This document shows, piece after piece, positions 35,876 to 43,828 of a stretch of 64,000 bases of DNA. The notes under the pieces were generated by a model that searched no databases, was not told where the DNA came from, and was given only the letters and a program-made list of their open reading frames with translations. This DNA is from Alphaproteobacteria bacterium (lineage in GTDB: Bacteria; Pseudomonadota; Alphaproteobacteria; Micavibrionales; Micavibrionaceae), in NCBI GenBank assembly GCA_020442385.1, contig JAGRKE010000011.1:21917-85916 (forward strand). The letters run 5' to 3'. Every line of letters starts with the position of its first letter. Within the stretch, counting starts at the first letter, position 1. The position numbers were made by a program, and so were the translations under genes.

Positions 35876-36015
35876 GACTTTAAAGGCTCTATGATGCCAA
35901 TAATAAAATCATCCTCATCGACGATTAGAATTTCTTCAACCGCGCCGGATTTCAATGCATCTGCAATTTGATCGAGCACATACGGTAAATCCTTTTCACG
36001 TACGATAAGATACAA
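35872..36015 (-). CDS. small 47-residue acidic protein, TTG start
   Basis: This short frame is not obvious from ATG starts because it begins with TTG, but AGGAGG (36024-36029) sits 8 nt upstream, an ideal ribosome site. The product is MYLIVREKDLPYVLDQ followed by a helix and an acidic strand (ILIVDEDD) and ends IIGIIEPLKS. It is antisense to and overlaps the uvrD stop by 4 nt, and it is divergent from the XRE regulator gene. The family is unknown; a partner in a small regulator or toxin-antitoxin-like pair is an inference from layout only. Confidence 0.55.
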   Translation of the reverse strand: MYLIVREKDLPYVLDQIADALKSGAVEEILIVDEDDFIIGIIEPLKS

Positions 36016-36070
36016 AAGGCTATCCTCCTAATAATGAGGATAAGTTGCTACACATTTTCCGTCAAACACA

Positions 36071-36090
36071 TCCATCATTATAATGATGGA
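36071..36090. promoter_or_regulatory. 20-bp perfect palindrome over the XRE start (operator candidate)
   Basis: TCCATCATTATAATGATGGA reads the same on both strands, covers both candidate start codons of the XRE gene, and contains TATAAT that could be a -10 in either direction. A related half site, ATAATGAGGAT, lies at 36031-36041 in the divergent gene's leader. This looks like an autorepression operator for a Cro/CI-type protein. Confidence 0.6.
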
Positions 36091-36313
36091 CAAAACCGAT
36101 AAAAAAATTCGCCAATGCATAGATCAAATCAAACATATCCGCAAAAAACGCGGATTGTCTCAAGATGCTTTGGCAACAGCCGCCGGTATTGGTGAATCCA
36201 CCATTGCCATGATGGAGACCAGCCGCAATTCGCCAACCTTGAAAACCTTGCTAAAAATCTGCGAGGCACTTGATATAAAATTCTCGGATATATTAAAGGA
36301 ACAGGACCAATAA
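36083..36313 (+). CDS. XRE family transcriptional regulator
   Basis: 76 residues, a minimal helix-turn-helix of the Cro/CI type: IKHIRKKRGLSQDALATAAGIGESTIAMMETSRNSPTLKTLLKIC. The recognition helix is GESTIAMMET, and the ETSRNSPTLKTL region is the standard continuation. There is no signal or metal site. Start is ATG 36083 or 36086, both within the palindrome. It probably represses its own promoter. Its stop codon overlaps the start of a second, diverged copy of the uvrD tail. Confidence 0.85.
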   Translation: MMDKTDKKIRQCIDQIKHIRKKRGLSQDALATAAGIGESTIAMMETSRNSPTLKTLLKICEALDIKFSDILKEQDQ

Positions 36314-36347
36314 ACGTGCCCTGGCTAGTTTCGTGAAGAAGGGGTAG
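36312..36347 (+). pseudogene. remnant of a uvrD 3' end
   Basis: Read in one frame, 36312-36347 codes KRALASFVKKG and a stop, compared with KRVMDSFVKKG and a stop at the true uvrD end (35843-35875). The last 21 nt match at 19 positions, and the two differences are synonymous (TTT/TTC, GGT/GGG). This is a gene-tail duplication bounding the 35876-36311 module; it has no upstream coding part here. Confidence 0.75.
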
Positions 36348-36995
36348 TTAGCGAATAACTCTTTCGTGAAGAAAGATGTTGCAAGATGAATCTTGTTTAA
36401 ATGGTCCTGTCTCATACCCTTTATCCAAAAGCCCGGTATATATATCCAGCTCCATAGGCGAGCTATCCTCATCAATACCCGGCAGCACGGTTACGAAAGA
36501 GGCATCATATTTTTTTAGCGCACCGACCCAGTTTTTAGAGGTGTGTCCTGATGCCACTAAATGGAAATATTTATCGTGATCTTGCAGATCTTCCTTACTA
36601 AGGCCGCTGCTTGGCACGCGATGTTTTTTGCGCATATTTTCGGGCGGATTAAAAAGATTGCTGAGTACAACCAGATTGACCTGATTATTCTGTTCTTTAT
36701 CAAGCGAATGAATATACTCTCTATCCAGGAAGTTTTCTTCATAAGCCAGATTAACGGCGTTTACGCTAAATTCAGGATGAAGTTTCACACCGGTCTCGGC
36801 CAGTCTCTTCGCCACTTCTTTAAAAGAAGATTTGTCGTTTTTCGAGAGATCGTTGCCGGGCTCATTTTTTTTGAAAAGCGCACCGACAAGCACGACGTTT
36901 TTTACGACGTAGCCTTTGGAATCGGCATCAGCCAGACATTCGGCTTTTTTGAACGTCTCGCGAAGCTTTTCTAAAAACGCAGTTTTAAGATACAT
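36348..36995 (-). CDS. uncharacterised protein with strong own promoter
   Basis: 215 residues from MYLKTAFLEKLRETF; an earlier ATG at 37010 lies inside the -10 box and cannot be in the transcript, which decides the start. AAGG stands close to the ATG. The protein is soluble with alternating strands and helices (VVKNVVLVGALFKKNEP, VNLVVLSNLFNP, SFVTVLPGIDEDSSPMELDIY). No recognised motif. It is AT-rich compared with neighbours, and it directly follows the duplicated uvrD tail, so it may belong to the same accessory segment. Confidence 0.65.
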   Translation of the reverse strand: MYLKTAFLEKLRETFKKAECLADADSKGYVVKNVVLVGALFKKNEPGNDLSKNDKSSFKEVAKRLAETGVKLHPEFSVNAVNLAYEENFLDREYIHSLDKEQNNQVNLVVLSNLFNPPENMRKKHRVPSSGLSKEDLQDHDKYFHLVASGHTSKNWVGALKKYDASFVTVLPGIDEDSSPMELDIYTGLLDKGYETGPFKQDSSCNIFLHERVIR

Positions 36996-37005
36996 AATGC
37001 CTTGG

Positions 37006-37034
37006 ATCATACAAAAGTATGTACATTATGTCAA
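37006..37034 (-). promoter_or_regulatory. consensus-like promoter with overlapping inverted repeat
   Basis: On the minus strand TTGACA (37029-37034), 17 nt, TATGAT (37006-37011). The inverted repeat CATAC-AAAA-GTATG at 37008-37021 covers the -10 region, so a repressor could block it. The predicted start leaves only a few bases before the ATG at 36995. Confidence 0.7.
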
Positions 37035-37058
37035 TTAAAAAACGCTGTGCCGGAGAGG

Positions 37059-37796
37059 TTAAAATTCCAGCCGCCCGCTGGCGATAATCGGGCCATAACC
37101 CTCTTGTTGGGCGATTAAAACAACGCCGTCCAGCTCATCGGCGCGGCCCACATCAAAGCGTACCATTTTTTGCGAACCATCCCATGTATCAACGGGTTGA
37201 ATAACACGTACAGTGTTCGTTGATAACAGCTTGCGTCCGCGATTTTCTCCGCCTTGTACGTTCACCGTTTGCGGTTCTTCATAACCAAACGCCCACAGCG
37301 TGTAATTGCCGGTCGGGGCGGGCGGCAGCATGGCGATAATGGTGCTTTGATCCTTATGTGACAAAGAGATCGGGCGCAACGGCGCCTTGGCGGATTTCTC
37401 AATCGCGCTTTTAATCGCGTTTGAGCGGTGGCCGGGAAATTCATCGCGTCCGTTCACCACCATTTGCGGGGTGTAGTAATTGCCCTTCCCCCGCGCCTTC
37501 ATAATCGAAAATTGCCGCTGATCGCAGCTTTTTAGGCCGAACGTATCTTCCCAGCCCAGATAATCCCAATAGGTCACATGGCAAGAGAGCGTATAAATCC
37601 GCTGATGCCCGGAGAGCTGGCCGAGAATTTTCTCCGCTGGCGGACAAGAGCTGCAGCCTTGCGAGGTAAACAGCTCCACCACAATCGGGGCTTTGCCGAC
37701 ATCGATATTCACATCATCGGCATGTGCGGGGATAAAACCATATGAAAGAAGCGCAAAAACGCCCAAAGATAAAATAAAAGACAGGGTTTTCATCAT
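37059..37796 (-). CDS. DUF1223 domain-containing secreted thioredoxin-like protein
   Basis: 245 residues. A Sec signal MMKTLSFILSLGVFALLSYGFIPAHA is followed by VELFTSQGCSSCPPAEKIL, the DUF1223 hallmark, in which a CSSC pair sits like a thioredoxin active site. LSCHVTYWDYLGWEDTF also fits the family. Periplasmic or secreted; redox function is inferred from the CxxC, not shown. It is divergent from the NDUFA9-like gene. Confidence 0.92.
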   Translation of the reverse strand: MMKTLSFILSLGVFALLSYGFIPAHADDVNIDVGKAPIVVELFTSQGCSSCPPAEKILGQLSGHQRIYTLSCHVTYWDYLGWEDTFGLKSCDQRQFSIMKARGKGNYYTPQMVVNGRDEFPGHRSNAIKSAIEKSAKAPLRPISLSHKDQSTIIAMLPPAPTGNYTLWAFGYEEPQTVNVQGGENRGRKLLSTNTVRVIQPVDTWDGSQKMVRFDVGRADELDGVVLIAQQEGYGPIIASGRLEF

Positions 37797-37885
37797 AAAA
37801 CCGTACCAATTCCACTGTGATTTATATAGGTTATGTTCTTATATATTCGCTGTAACCACAGGAAAATTACAAAAGAGACGATTCT

Positions 37886-38866
37886 ATGACCCTAAAAAAC
37901 AAAGTCGCAACCGTATTTGGCGGAACAGGATTTATCGGTACGCAGGTTGTACGTGAGCTGGCAAAGCGCGGCGTAACGGTGAAGGTTGCCACCCGCGTGC
38001 CTGAGCGTGCGTATTTCCTCAAGCCCGCTGGCGCTGTCGGACAGGTTGTGCCTTTCGCATGTAACTATGGCGATGATTCCAGCTTGGCGCAGGCGGTGAG
38101 CGGTTCGGACTATGTGGTCAATTGTGTTGGAATTTTATATGAGCGTGGGCGGATGCGCCGCTTTAATCGCATTCATACGGACTTACCCGAAGTTATTGCG
38201 CAGGCCTGCAAAAAAGCGGGGGTGGAGCGCTTCGTTCACATCTCCGCGCTAGGCTGTGATACCGGCACATCGAAATATGCCAAAAGTAAGCTGGCTGGAG
38301 AAAAGGCGGTACTTAAAGCCTATAAAACCGCCACCATTTTGCGCCCCAGCGTTGTGTTTGGTGAGGATGATGACTTTTTCAATATGTTCGCGCATATGGC
38401 GCGCTTCGTGCCCGTTTTGCCGTTAATTGGCGGCGGTGAAACCCGTTTTCAACCTGTGTTTGTCGGCGATGTAGCGGATGCGGCGATGGCGGCGTTGGAG
38501 CGCCCGGCTCTGGGTGATTCTAACCCGCAAGGGAATATCTATGAGCTCGGCGGGCCGGATGTGCTCAGCTTTAAAGAGATTTATGAACTGCTCTTTGATT
38601 ATACGCAGCGCCCGCGTCCGCTGGTGAAGCTGCCTTTCTGGGCAGCGAAGATTGAGGCATTCTTTTTACAATTTTTGCCCAAGCCGCTGTTGACCCCCGA
38701 TCAAGTGGAATCGCTCAAGACCGATACGGTCGTGGGTAAAAAGGCGCTAACGCTGGTGGATCTTGGTGTAAACGCGACAGCGTTGCGCTCGATCTTGCCG
38801 CGTTATTTGCCGAGCTACCGCGCCGGGGGGCGCTTTGGCAAGGCTGGGCAAAGCTCTACGGCCTAG
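37886..38866 (+). CDS. NDUFA9-like complex I-associated NAD(P)-binding protein (SDR family)
   Basis: 326 residues. The N-terminal Rossmann motif VFGGTGFIGTQVV is at residues 9-21, and the extended-SDR loop has VHISALGCDTGTSKYAKSKLAGE (Y-x-x-x-K). The length, the LRPSVVFGEDDDFFNMFAHMA segment and a C-terminal helical part match the complex-I NDUFA9 accessory-protein family of alphaproteobacteria. It may assist NADH dehydrogenase assembly or bind quinone/NADPH. The start is well placed after AAGAGACG. Confidence 0.85.
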   Translation: MTLKNKVATVFGGTGFIGTQVVRELAKRGVTVKVATRVPERAYFLKPAGAVGQVVPFACNYGDDSSLAQAVSGSDYVVNCVGILYERGRMRRFNRIHTDLPEVIAQACKKAGVERFVHISALGCDTGTSKYAKSKLAGEKAVLKAYKTATILRPSVVFGEDDDFFNMFAHMARFVPVLPLIGGGETRFQPVFVGDVADAAMAALERPALGDSNPQGNIYELGGPDVLSFKEIYELLFDYTQRPRPLVKLPFWAAKIEAFFLQFLPKPLLTPDQVESLKTDTVVGKKALTLVDLGVNATALRSILPRYLPSYRAGGRFGKAGQSSTA

Positions 38867-38880
38867 AAGAGTACATCTGT

Positions 38881-38910
38881 TTGCTATCACAGTGTTTTAG
38901 GCTATATACT
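38881..38910 (+). promoter_or_regulatory. surA promoter
   Basis: TTGCTA (38881-38886), 18 nt, TATACT (38905-38910). The start would be near 38917, so ATG 38941 with AAGGA at 38930-38934 is the real initiation codon, not the upstream in-frame ATGs. Confidence 0.55.
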
Positions 38911-38940
38911 CTCATGGGTTCGAATTTTAAGGAATCGCGT

Positions 38941-39888
38941 ATGCGTATTTTTGTTGCTTTTCTAATGATGTTTGCCGTGTTGCTGACGGCGCCGGGTTCG
39001 CCGCGCGCAATGAGCGAACAGATCGCGGCGATTGTCAATCAGGACGCGATCTCTATTTCCGATGTCAATGACCGTATGCGCTTGATCATGACCTCTTCTG
39101 GTCTTGCCAATACGCCTGAGATTATGAATAAGGTTTCACAGCAGGTGCTTGCTTCGTTGATTGAAGAGCAAATTAAGTTGCAAGAGGCTGAGCGTCTGGG
39201 TATTGAGGTTAGCGATGAGGAAATCGATAAAGCCTTCGCCTCTCTGGCGGAACAGAATAAGTTTACGCCCGAGCAATTTACTGAAATTCTAAAGCGCAGC
39301 GGTGTGAACAAGGCGACGATGGAACGCCAAATTCAGGCCCAGATTGCATGGACCAAGATTGTGCAAAGCGCCGTTCTTTCGCAAGTCTCGGTTACAGATA
39401 ATGACGTAGAGGATGCGCTGGCGCGCATGCAGGCCAACAAAGGTACAACCGAATATCTGGTGGCGGAGATTTTTCTGCCCTACGAAACTTCCCAAGAGGC
39501 TAGTAATGTACAGCAATTGGCAAACCGTCTGGTCGGTCAAATAAGAGAGGGGCAGGCTCCGTTTTACAAGGTGGCGCAGGAATTTTCTAAATCTGCTGGC
39601 GCTAGCAATGGCGGCGATCTCGGCTGGGTACAGCAGGGTCAGCTCGCGCAAGAAGTTGATGGTGTGCTGCGGACGATGGCAAAAGAGACGGTCAGCGCGC
39701 CCATCCGCTCGGCCAGCGGCTATCATATTTTGTATCTGCGCGATATTCGCCAAATCTCTGATGAGACCATGCCCTCTGCGGATGATATGAAACAAACGAT
39801 CGGCAATCAGCGTCTTGAGCGTGCGCAGCGGCGCTATTACCTTGATCTTAAGGCATCAGCCTTTATAGAGAACCGCATTGGCTCCTAA
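38941..39888 (+). CDS. surA: SurA-like periplasmic peptidyl-prolyl isomerase/chaperone
   Basis: 315 residues from MRIFVAFLMMFAVLLTAPGS, a Sec signal. The SurA N-terminal chaperone domain follows (IAAIVNQDAISISDVNDRM), then one parvulin rotamase domain (YLVAEIFLPYETSQ, FSKSAGASNGGDLGW, ASGYHILYLRDI). SurA of E. coli has two parvulin domains; here only one is clear, as often in alphaproteobacteria. It helps outer-membrane proteins such as the porin fold. rsmA follows 160 nt downstream; pdxA, which is between them in many genomes, is absent. Confidence 0.9.
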   Translation: MRIFVAFLMMFAVLLTAPGSPRAMSEQIAAIVNQDAISISDVNDRMRLIMTSSGLANTPEIMNKVSQQVLASLIEEQIKLQEAERLGIEVSDEEIDKAFASLAEQNKFTPEQFTEILKRSGVNKATMERQIQAQIAWTKIVQSAVLSQVSVTDNDVEDALARMQANKGTTEYLVAEIFLPYETSQEASNVQQLANRLVGQIREGQAPFYKVAQEFSKSAGASNGGDLGWVQQGQLAQEVDGVLRTMAKETVSAPIRSASGYHILYLRDIRQISDETMPSADDMKQTIGNQRLERAQRRYYLDLKASAFIENRIGS

Positions 39889-40048
39889 TCCGCGGCGTGA
39901 ATTTTTATCTTTTGGGCTGCAAATACAAAATTTCTGCGCGTCCGCTGCTCGAATAGGAGAAAACTGTGCTGTGCTGCGGGTCTCAAAATTTAGCATTCTC
40001 GCACCAAAATCCTTCAATTCCCGCCGCAGATAAACACAGGATTTCATT

Positions 40049-40897
40049 ATGAAAAATAAAAAGAATTTAAGTGAATTGGATGATTTACCGCCTTTGCGCG
40101 ATGTTATTGAGGCACATGACCTTCGTGCGCAAAAGGCGCTGGGACAAAATTTTCTTTTAGATCAAAATATTACGGACAAAATCGTGCGGGAATCCGGCGA
40201 TTTTGATGGGGTGTACGTGTTTGAAATCGGGCCTGGTCCGGGCGGCCTTACCCGCAGTCTTTTAAAATCTGCGGCGAAAAAGGTGATCGCGATTGAATTT
40301 GATCCGCGTGCCGTTGCCGCGCTGCAAGACCTACAAGCGCGCGCAGGCGAACGTTTGGACATCCATCACGGCGATGCGCTGGCGGTTGATTTACCCGCAA
40401 TGGTGCCGGAGCCACGTGCGATTGTCGCGAACCTGCCCTATAATATTGCCACGCCGCTGCTCATTAACTGGTTGAAAGATATGCGAAAAAACCAAAATAC
40501 GTACGGCTTTATGAGTTTGATGTTCCAAAAGGAAGTGGCGGATCGCATTTGCGCCCCGCCGGGCGGCAAGGCTTATGGCCGTCTCTCGGTTATGGCGCAA
40601 TGGCTGTGTGATGTTCGTGTGATTTATGATTTGCCGCCCAGCGCCTTTACACCGCCGCCCAAGGTGCGTTCAGCTGTTGTGCACTTTGTGCCGAAAACCC
40701 TGCCTAGCGATGCTCCCTCTTTTGCAGCTGTTGAAAAAATCACCGAAGCCGCCTTTGGTCAGCGCCGGAAAATGATTCGTTCCAGCTTGAAAAAATATAT
40801 AGGCGCCATAGAGGCGCTTGGCCTTGATCCGACCAGCCGCGCGGAAAATTTAAAGGTTGAAGATTTTATCAACTTGGCGAAACTGTTGAAAATCTAA
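40049..40897 (+). CDS. rsmA: 16S rRNA (A1518/A1519 N6) dimethyltransferase
   Basis: 282 residues. It has the KsgA start QKALGQNFLLDQNI, the SAM motif FEIGPGPGGLTRSLL, and the catalytic NLPYNIATPLL (NLPY). The C-terminal helical domain contains AFGQRRKMIRSSLK. It dimethylates two adenines in 16S rRNA during 30S maturation. The stop overlaps the convergent gmk stop by 4 nt. Confidence 0.97.
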   Translation: MKNKKNLSELDDLPPLRDVIEAHDLRAQKALGQNFLLDQNITDKIVRESGDFDGVYVFEIGPGPGGLTRSLLKSAAKKVIAIEFDPRAVAALQDLQARAGERLDIHHGDALAVDLPAMVPEPRAIVANLPYNIATPLLINWLKDMRKNQNTYGFMSLMFQKEVADRICAPPGGKAYGRLSVMAQWLCDVRVIYDLPPSAFTPPPKVRSAVVHFVPKTLPSDAPSFAAVEKITEAAFGQRRKMIRSSLKKYIGAIEALGLDPTSRAENLKVEDFINLAKLLKI

Positions 40898-41535
40898 AGC
40901 CCGCCGATCAGTCCGCGTACAAAATCGGACATGCCTTGCGTGCGGCGGCGCTTCAAGCGCTCACCATCGAGAATAAGCTGCGCCTTTGCGATTGCTTCAT
41001 CGACATCATTATTGATGATCACGTAATCATATTCGCTGTAATGCGACATTTCCGCGGCGGCCTTGGACATGCGTCCGCGAATATCGTCTTCGCTTTCTTT
41101 GGTATCGCGCGAACGGTTGCGCAGGCGCTTTTCCAATTCTTGACGAGATGGCGGCAAAATAAAGACCGTCACCAGATCATCGCGCGCCGCTTCGCGTAAT
41201 TGTTGTGTGCCTTGCCAATCAATATCAAACAGCACGTCTTTGCCGCTTTCTAAGGCCTCACGGACGGGCTTTGCGGGTGTGCCGTAATAATGATCAAAAA
41301 CTTTGGCATGCTCCAGCATTTCGCCGTTTTCGGCCATGGCGCGAAACTCATCAGGCTCGACGAAATAATAATCCTGCCCGTGAACCTCGCCCGCGCGGCG
41401 CGGGCGGGTGGTGGCGGAAATGGAAATGACCACATCATCATTTTGTTTGAGCAGGGCGCGCGTAATCGTCGTTTTCCCGGCGCCCGAGGGCGAGGACATC
41501 ACATACATAAGACCGCGGCGTTTAAAATCACTCAA
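40894..41535 (-). CDS. gmk: guanylate kinase
   Basis: 213 residues. The P-loop SSPSGAGKTTI is at residues 13-23, the GMP site SATTRPRRAGEVHGQDYYFV next, and the LID region RLRNRSRDT later. It phosphorylates GMP/dGMP. It is a single gene here, convergent with rsmA. Confidence 0.96.
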   Translation of the reverse strand: MSDFKRRGLMYVMSSPSGAGKTTITRALLKQNDDVVISISATTRPRRAGEVHGQDYYFVEPDEFRAMAENGEMLEHAKVFDHYYGTPAKPVREALESGKDVLFDIDWQGTQQLREAARDDLVTVFILPPSRQELEKRLRNRSRDTKESEDDIRGRMSKAAAEMSHYSEYDYVIINNDVDEAIAKAQLILDGERLKRRRTQGMSDFVRGLIGGL

Positions 41536-41619
41536 AATTTTGATCCTGTTTTCACTATTTTATATCTTGTGTTTAAACCTAAATGGTGAAGGATAGAAGC
41601 GCAATTTAAAAAGGCGGGC

Positions 41620-42405
41620 ATGATGCATACTCTGGATAAGTTTAAACATATTGTCATTACCGGTGCTTCCAGCGGCCTGGGCGCAGAGCTTGCCCGTCAA
41701 TATGCCGCACCCGGTGTTTGCCTGTCGCTGAGTGGGCGTGATGCGCAAAGACTAGCCGAAGTGGTGCAAAGCTGCCGTGCATCGGGCGCGCAGGTTCATG
41801 AAGACTGCATTGATGTGACGGATGCAGCGGCTATGGCCGCGTGGTTGCAGGGCTGCAATGCGCGCCAGAGCGTTGATCTTGTGATCGCCAATGCCGGAAT
41901 TTCCGGCGGAACCGGGCAAAAAGAATTGGAACCATCGGCACAAGCGCAGATGATTTTCGATGTGAATGTGACCGGGGTCCTAAATACGATCAACCCACTT
42001 TTACCCGCAATGGTTGTGCGTGGGCACGGGCATATTGCGATCATGAGCTCGCTGGCGGGCTTTCGGGGCTTTTCTGGCGCACCGGCTTATTGTGCCTCCA
42101 AGGCTGCTGTGCGCGTCTACGGAGAAGCGCTTCGTGCCGGGCTTGAAAAGACGGGTTTGTGCGTGAGTGTGATCTGTCCCGGTTTTGTTGTCACGCCGAT
42201 GACGGCTGTGAATGATTTTGATATGCCGCTCTTAATGCCCGTAGAGCGCGCCGCCGCAATTATTATCAAGGGATTGGCAAGGGGGAAGGGGCGAATCGCT
42301 TTCCCGTTTGTGACGCGTTTTGCTGTTTGGGCGTTGAGTGCCATGCCTGATGGTTTAGCCCATCGCTTGATTCGGGATTTGCCGGGGAAAAAATCTTTAA
42401 AATAA
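41620..42405 (+). CDS. short-chain dehydrogenase/reductase
   Basis: 261 residues. The cofactor motif TGASSGLGAELA begins at residue 15 and the catalytic pattern S-x12-Y-x-x-x-K is seen as SSLAGFRGFSGAPAYCASKAAV; NAG appears as VIANAGIS. This is a classical SDR using NAD(P). Substrate unknown. A second ATG three bases on is an alternative start. The isolated gene precedes a 203-nt gap. Confidence 0.88.
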   Translation: MMHTLDKFKHIVITGASSGLGAELARQYAAPGVCLSLSGRDAQRLAEVVQSCRASGAQVHEDCIDVTDAAAMAAWLQGCNARQSVDLVIANAGISGGTGQKELEPSAQAQMIFDVNVTGVLNTINPLLPAMVVRGHGHIAIMSSLAGFRGFSGAPAYCASKAAVRVYGEALRAGLEKTGLCVSVICPGFVVTPMTAVNDFDMPLLMPVERAAAIIIKGLARGKGRIAFPFVTRFAVWALSAMPDGLAHRLIRDLPGKKSLK

Positions 42406-42608
42406 AACTTTAGATTGTAATTTTCTTCTTTATTTTCTTTTTTAAAGAGAGGTCGTTTTTGCAGCGCATGGTAGTGAAAGCTTGACAAAACCATGAGAAA
42501 TATAATGGAATAGCGCTATTCGTACTGAGTTTGGTTACGCTTTTGACAAAAACGTTCTTCACTTGAAACAAAAGGTGAGCAGCGTTTTTTGGCGCGAATG
42601 AGAGATAT
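42406..42608. promoter_or_regulatory. AT-rich gap upstream of the ArsR gene
   Basis: A 203-nt gap without a credible frame. TTGACA occurs at 42483 and TTGACA again at 42552, but neither has a well-spaced -10 (a TATAAT at 42502 is only 13 nt from the first). No further structure seen. Confidence 0.35.
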
Positions 42609-42902
42609 ATGAGTGTACGATTTGATGAAAACAATCTGGAAGATGTTGCCAATCTTCTAAAGGCGCTCTCGAATGAGAGGCGTTTGAAAATTGTCCATGT
42701 TCTCTGTGATGATGAGAAAAATGTTGGCGAACTCGAAGAGATTATCGGTTTGAGCCAGTCTGCGCTTTCCCAGCATTTAGCCCGTTTGCGCCGCGACGGC
42801 ATTGTCACAACGCGCCGCGATGCCCAAACGATTTACTACACGCTGGCTTGCGATTCTGCCTGCACAGTTTTGAAATGCCTTAGGGAATTGAATGACGCTT
42901 AG
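42609..42902 (+). CDS. ArsR/SmtB family transcriptional regulator
   Basis: 97 residues, a typical winged helix: ALSNERRLKIVHVL (alpha2), VGELEEIIGLSQSALSQHLARLRRDGIVTTRRDAQ (alpha3, recognition helix and wing). Cys33 (VLCDDE) and Cys81/85/90 near the C-terminus could sense metals, sulfide or oxidants, as in BigR/SqrR proteins with two key cysteines; the exact pair here is not assignable by eye. No metal transporter is adjacent; the stop overlaps the convergent glycosyltransferase gene. Confidence 0.88.
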   Translation: MSVRFDENNLEDVANLLKALSNERRLKIVHVLCDDEKNVGELEEIIGLSQSALSQHLARLRRDGIVTTRRDAQTIYYTLACDSACTVLKCLRELNDA

Positions 42903-43825
42903 AGCGCGCCCAGAACCGCCTCTAGCGATAAATCCGACAAATCCTGTGATTGAAGTGTTTTGACGGCGCGGCCCTTTGGTTTATGACGTACAGGATTGCT
43001 GCGCCCGGAGAATAAGACAAGAGATGTGCATCCGCTTGCGCCGATCAGATGCATCGGCCCGGTATCATTTCCCACGGCAAAATCCGCGTCTTTGGCCAGG
43101 CTGATAATCTGATCCAGAGATGTTTTGGCAACCAGATTGAGGGCCTCGGGGCAGGCGCGCATAATGGTTTGCGCGGCCTTGATCTCGCTCAGTGCCCCTA
43201 AAATCACGGGCTGTACCCCCCGTTCATGTAGGGCTTTGGCAAGGGCCGCATAGCTTTGCGCCGGCCAGCGCTTATAGAGATGCTGGGGGGCGGATCCGGG
43301 GACAAGCAGCGCATAGGGTGCTTTCAGGGCAAAGCCTGAGATATCGCCTTTCATCCACTCCAGCGTATCAATCTGTACGTTTTTTACACCGACCAGTGCC
43401 AGTGTTTGTACGTGTCCGTCAAAAGCGTGTCCGGCCGTGCGTTCCGGGGAAGTGTTGCGGTGAGAGGCACCGGGCGCCGCCCCCACCCATTCGGGTTTCG
43501 GTGAAAATAATTTAAGGTAAAAAGACGTACGGTCGTTATTTTGCAGATCGTATACACGATCGAATTGGCCGCTATTGAGCTTTTTGCGCAGCGCCCGCCA
43601 GCCGCTGATCTGATAAAATTTCGGCTTGGTGTCGATCCATATTTCATTGAAATAATTGCATTTTTCAGCAAATCTCTTAAAAGGCTTTGTCGTCAGTAGT
43701 GTGATATGCGCTTCTTTATGGTGATTGCGGATTGCGGCCATCGGCCCCAACGCTTGTATAAAGTCCCCCAGTGCGCCGAGTTTGATAACGAGAATGCGCT
43801 CCTGCTCTTTTGAATTTGCCGTCAT
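42899..43825 (-). CDS. glycosyltransferase family 9 (heptosyltransferase-like)
   Basis: 308 residues. Family 9 landmarks are VIKLGALGDFIQALGPM near the N-terminus and the nucleotide-binding GNDTGPMHLIGASGC near residue 260. Such enzymes add heptose or similar sugars to LPS inner core. The paired family 4 enzyme upstream (3 nt apart in one operon) suggests they build a shared surface polysaccharide or LPS core. Confidence 0.9.
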   Translation of the reverse strand: MTANSKEQERILVIKLGALGDFIQALGPMAAIRNHHKEAHITLLTTKPFKRFAEKCNYFNEIWIDTKPKFYQISGWRALRKKLNSGQFDRVYDLQNNDRTSFYLKLFSPKPEWVGAAPGASHRNTSPERTAGHAFDGHVQTLALVGVKNVQIDTLEWMKGDISGFALKAPYALLVPGSAPQHLYKRWPAQSYAALAKALHERGVQPVILGALSEIKAAQTIMRACPEALNLVAKTSLDQIISLAKDADFAVGNDTGPMHLIGASGCTSLVLFSGRSNPVRHKPKGRAVKTLQSQDLSDLSLEAVLGAL

Positions 43826-43828
43826 CTC

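Noticed and set aside
36329..36373. 12-nt direct repeat TTTCGTGAAGAA with 33-nt spacing as a CRISPR-like or attachment repeat
   Set aside because: Two units only, one inside the 3' coding end of the 36348 gene; likely chance, though it touches the uvrD-tail copy.
42483..42507. TTGACA and TATAAT upstream of the ArsR gene as a promoter
   Set aside because: The spacer is 13 nt, too short for sigma70.
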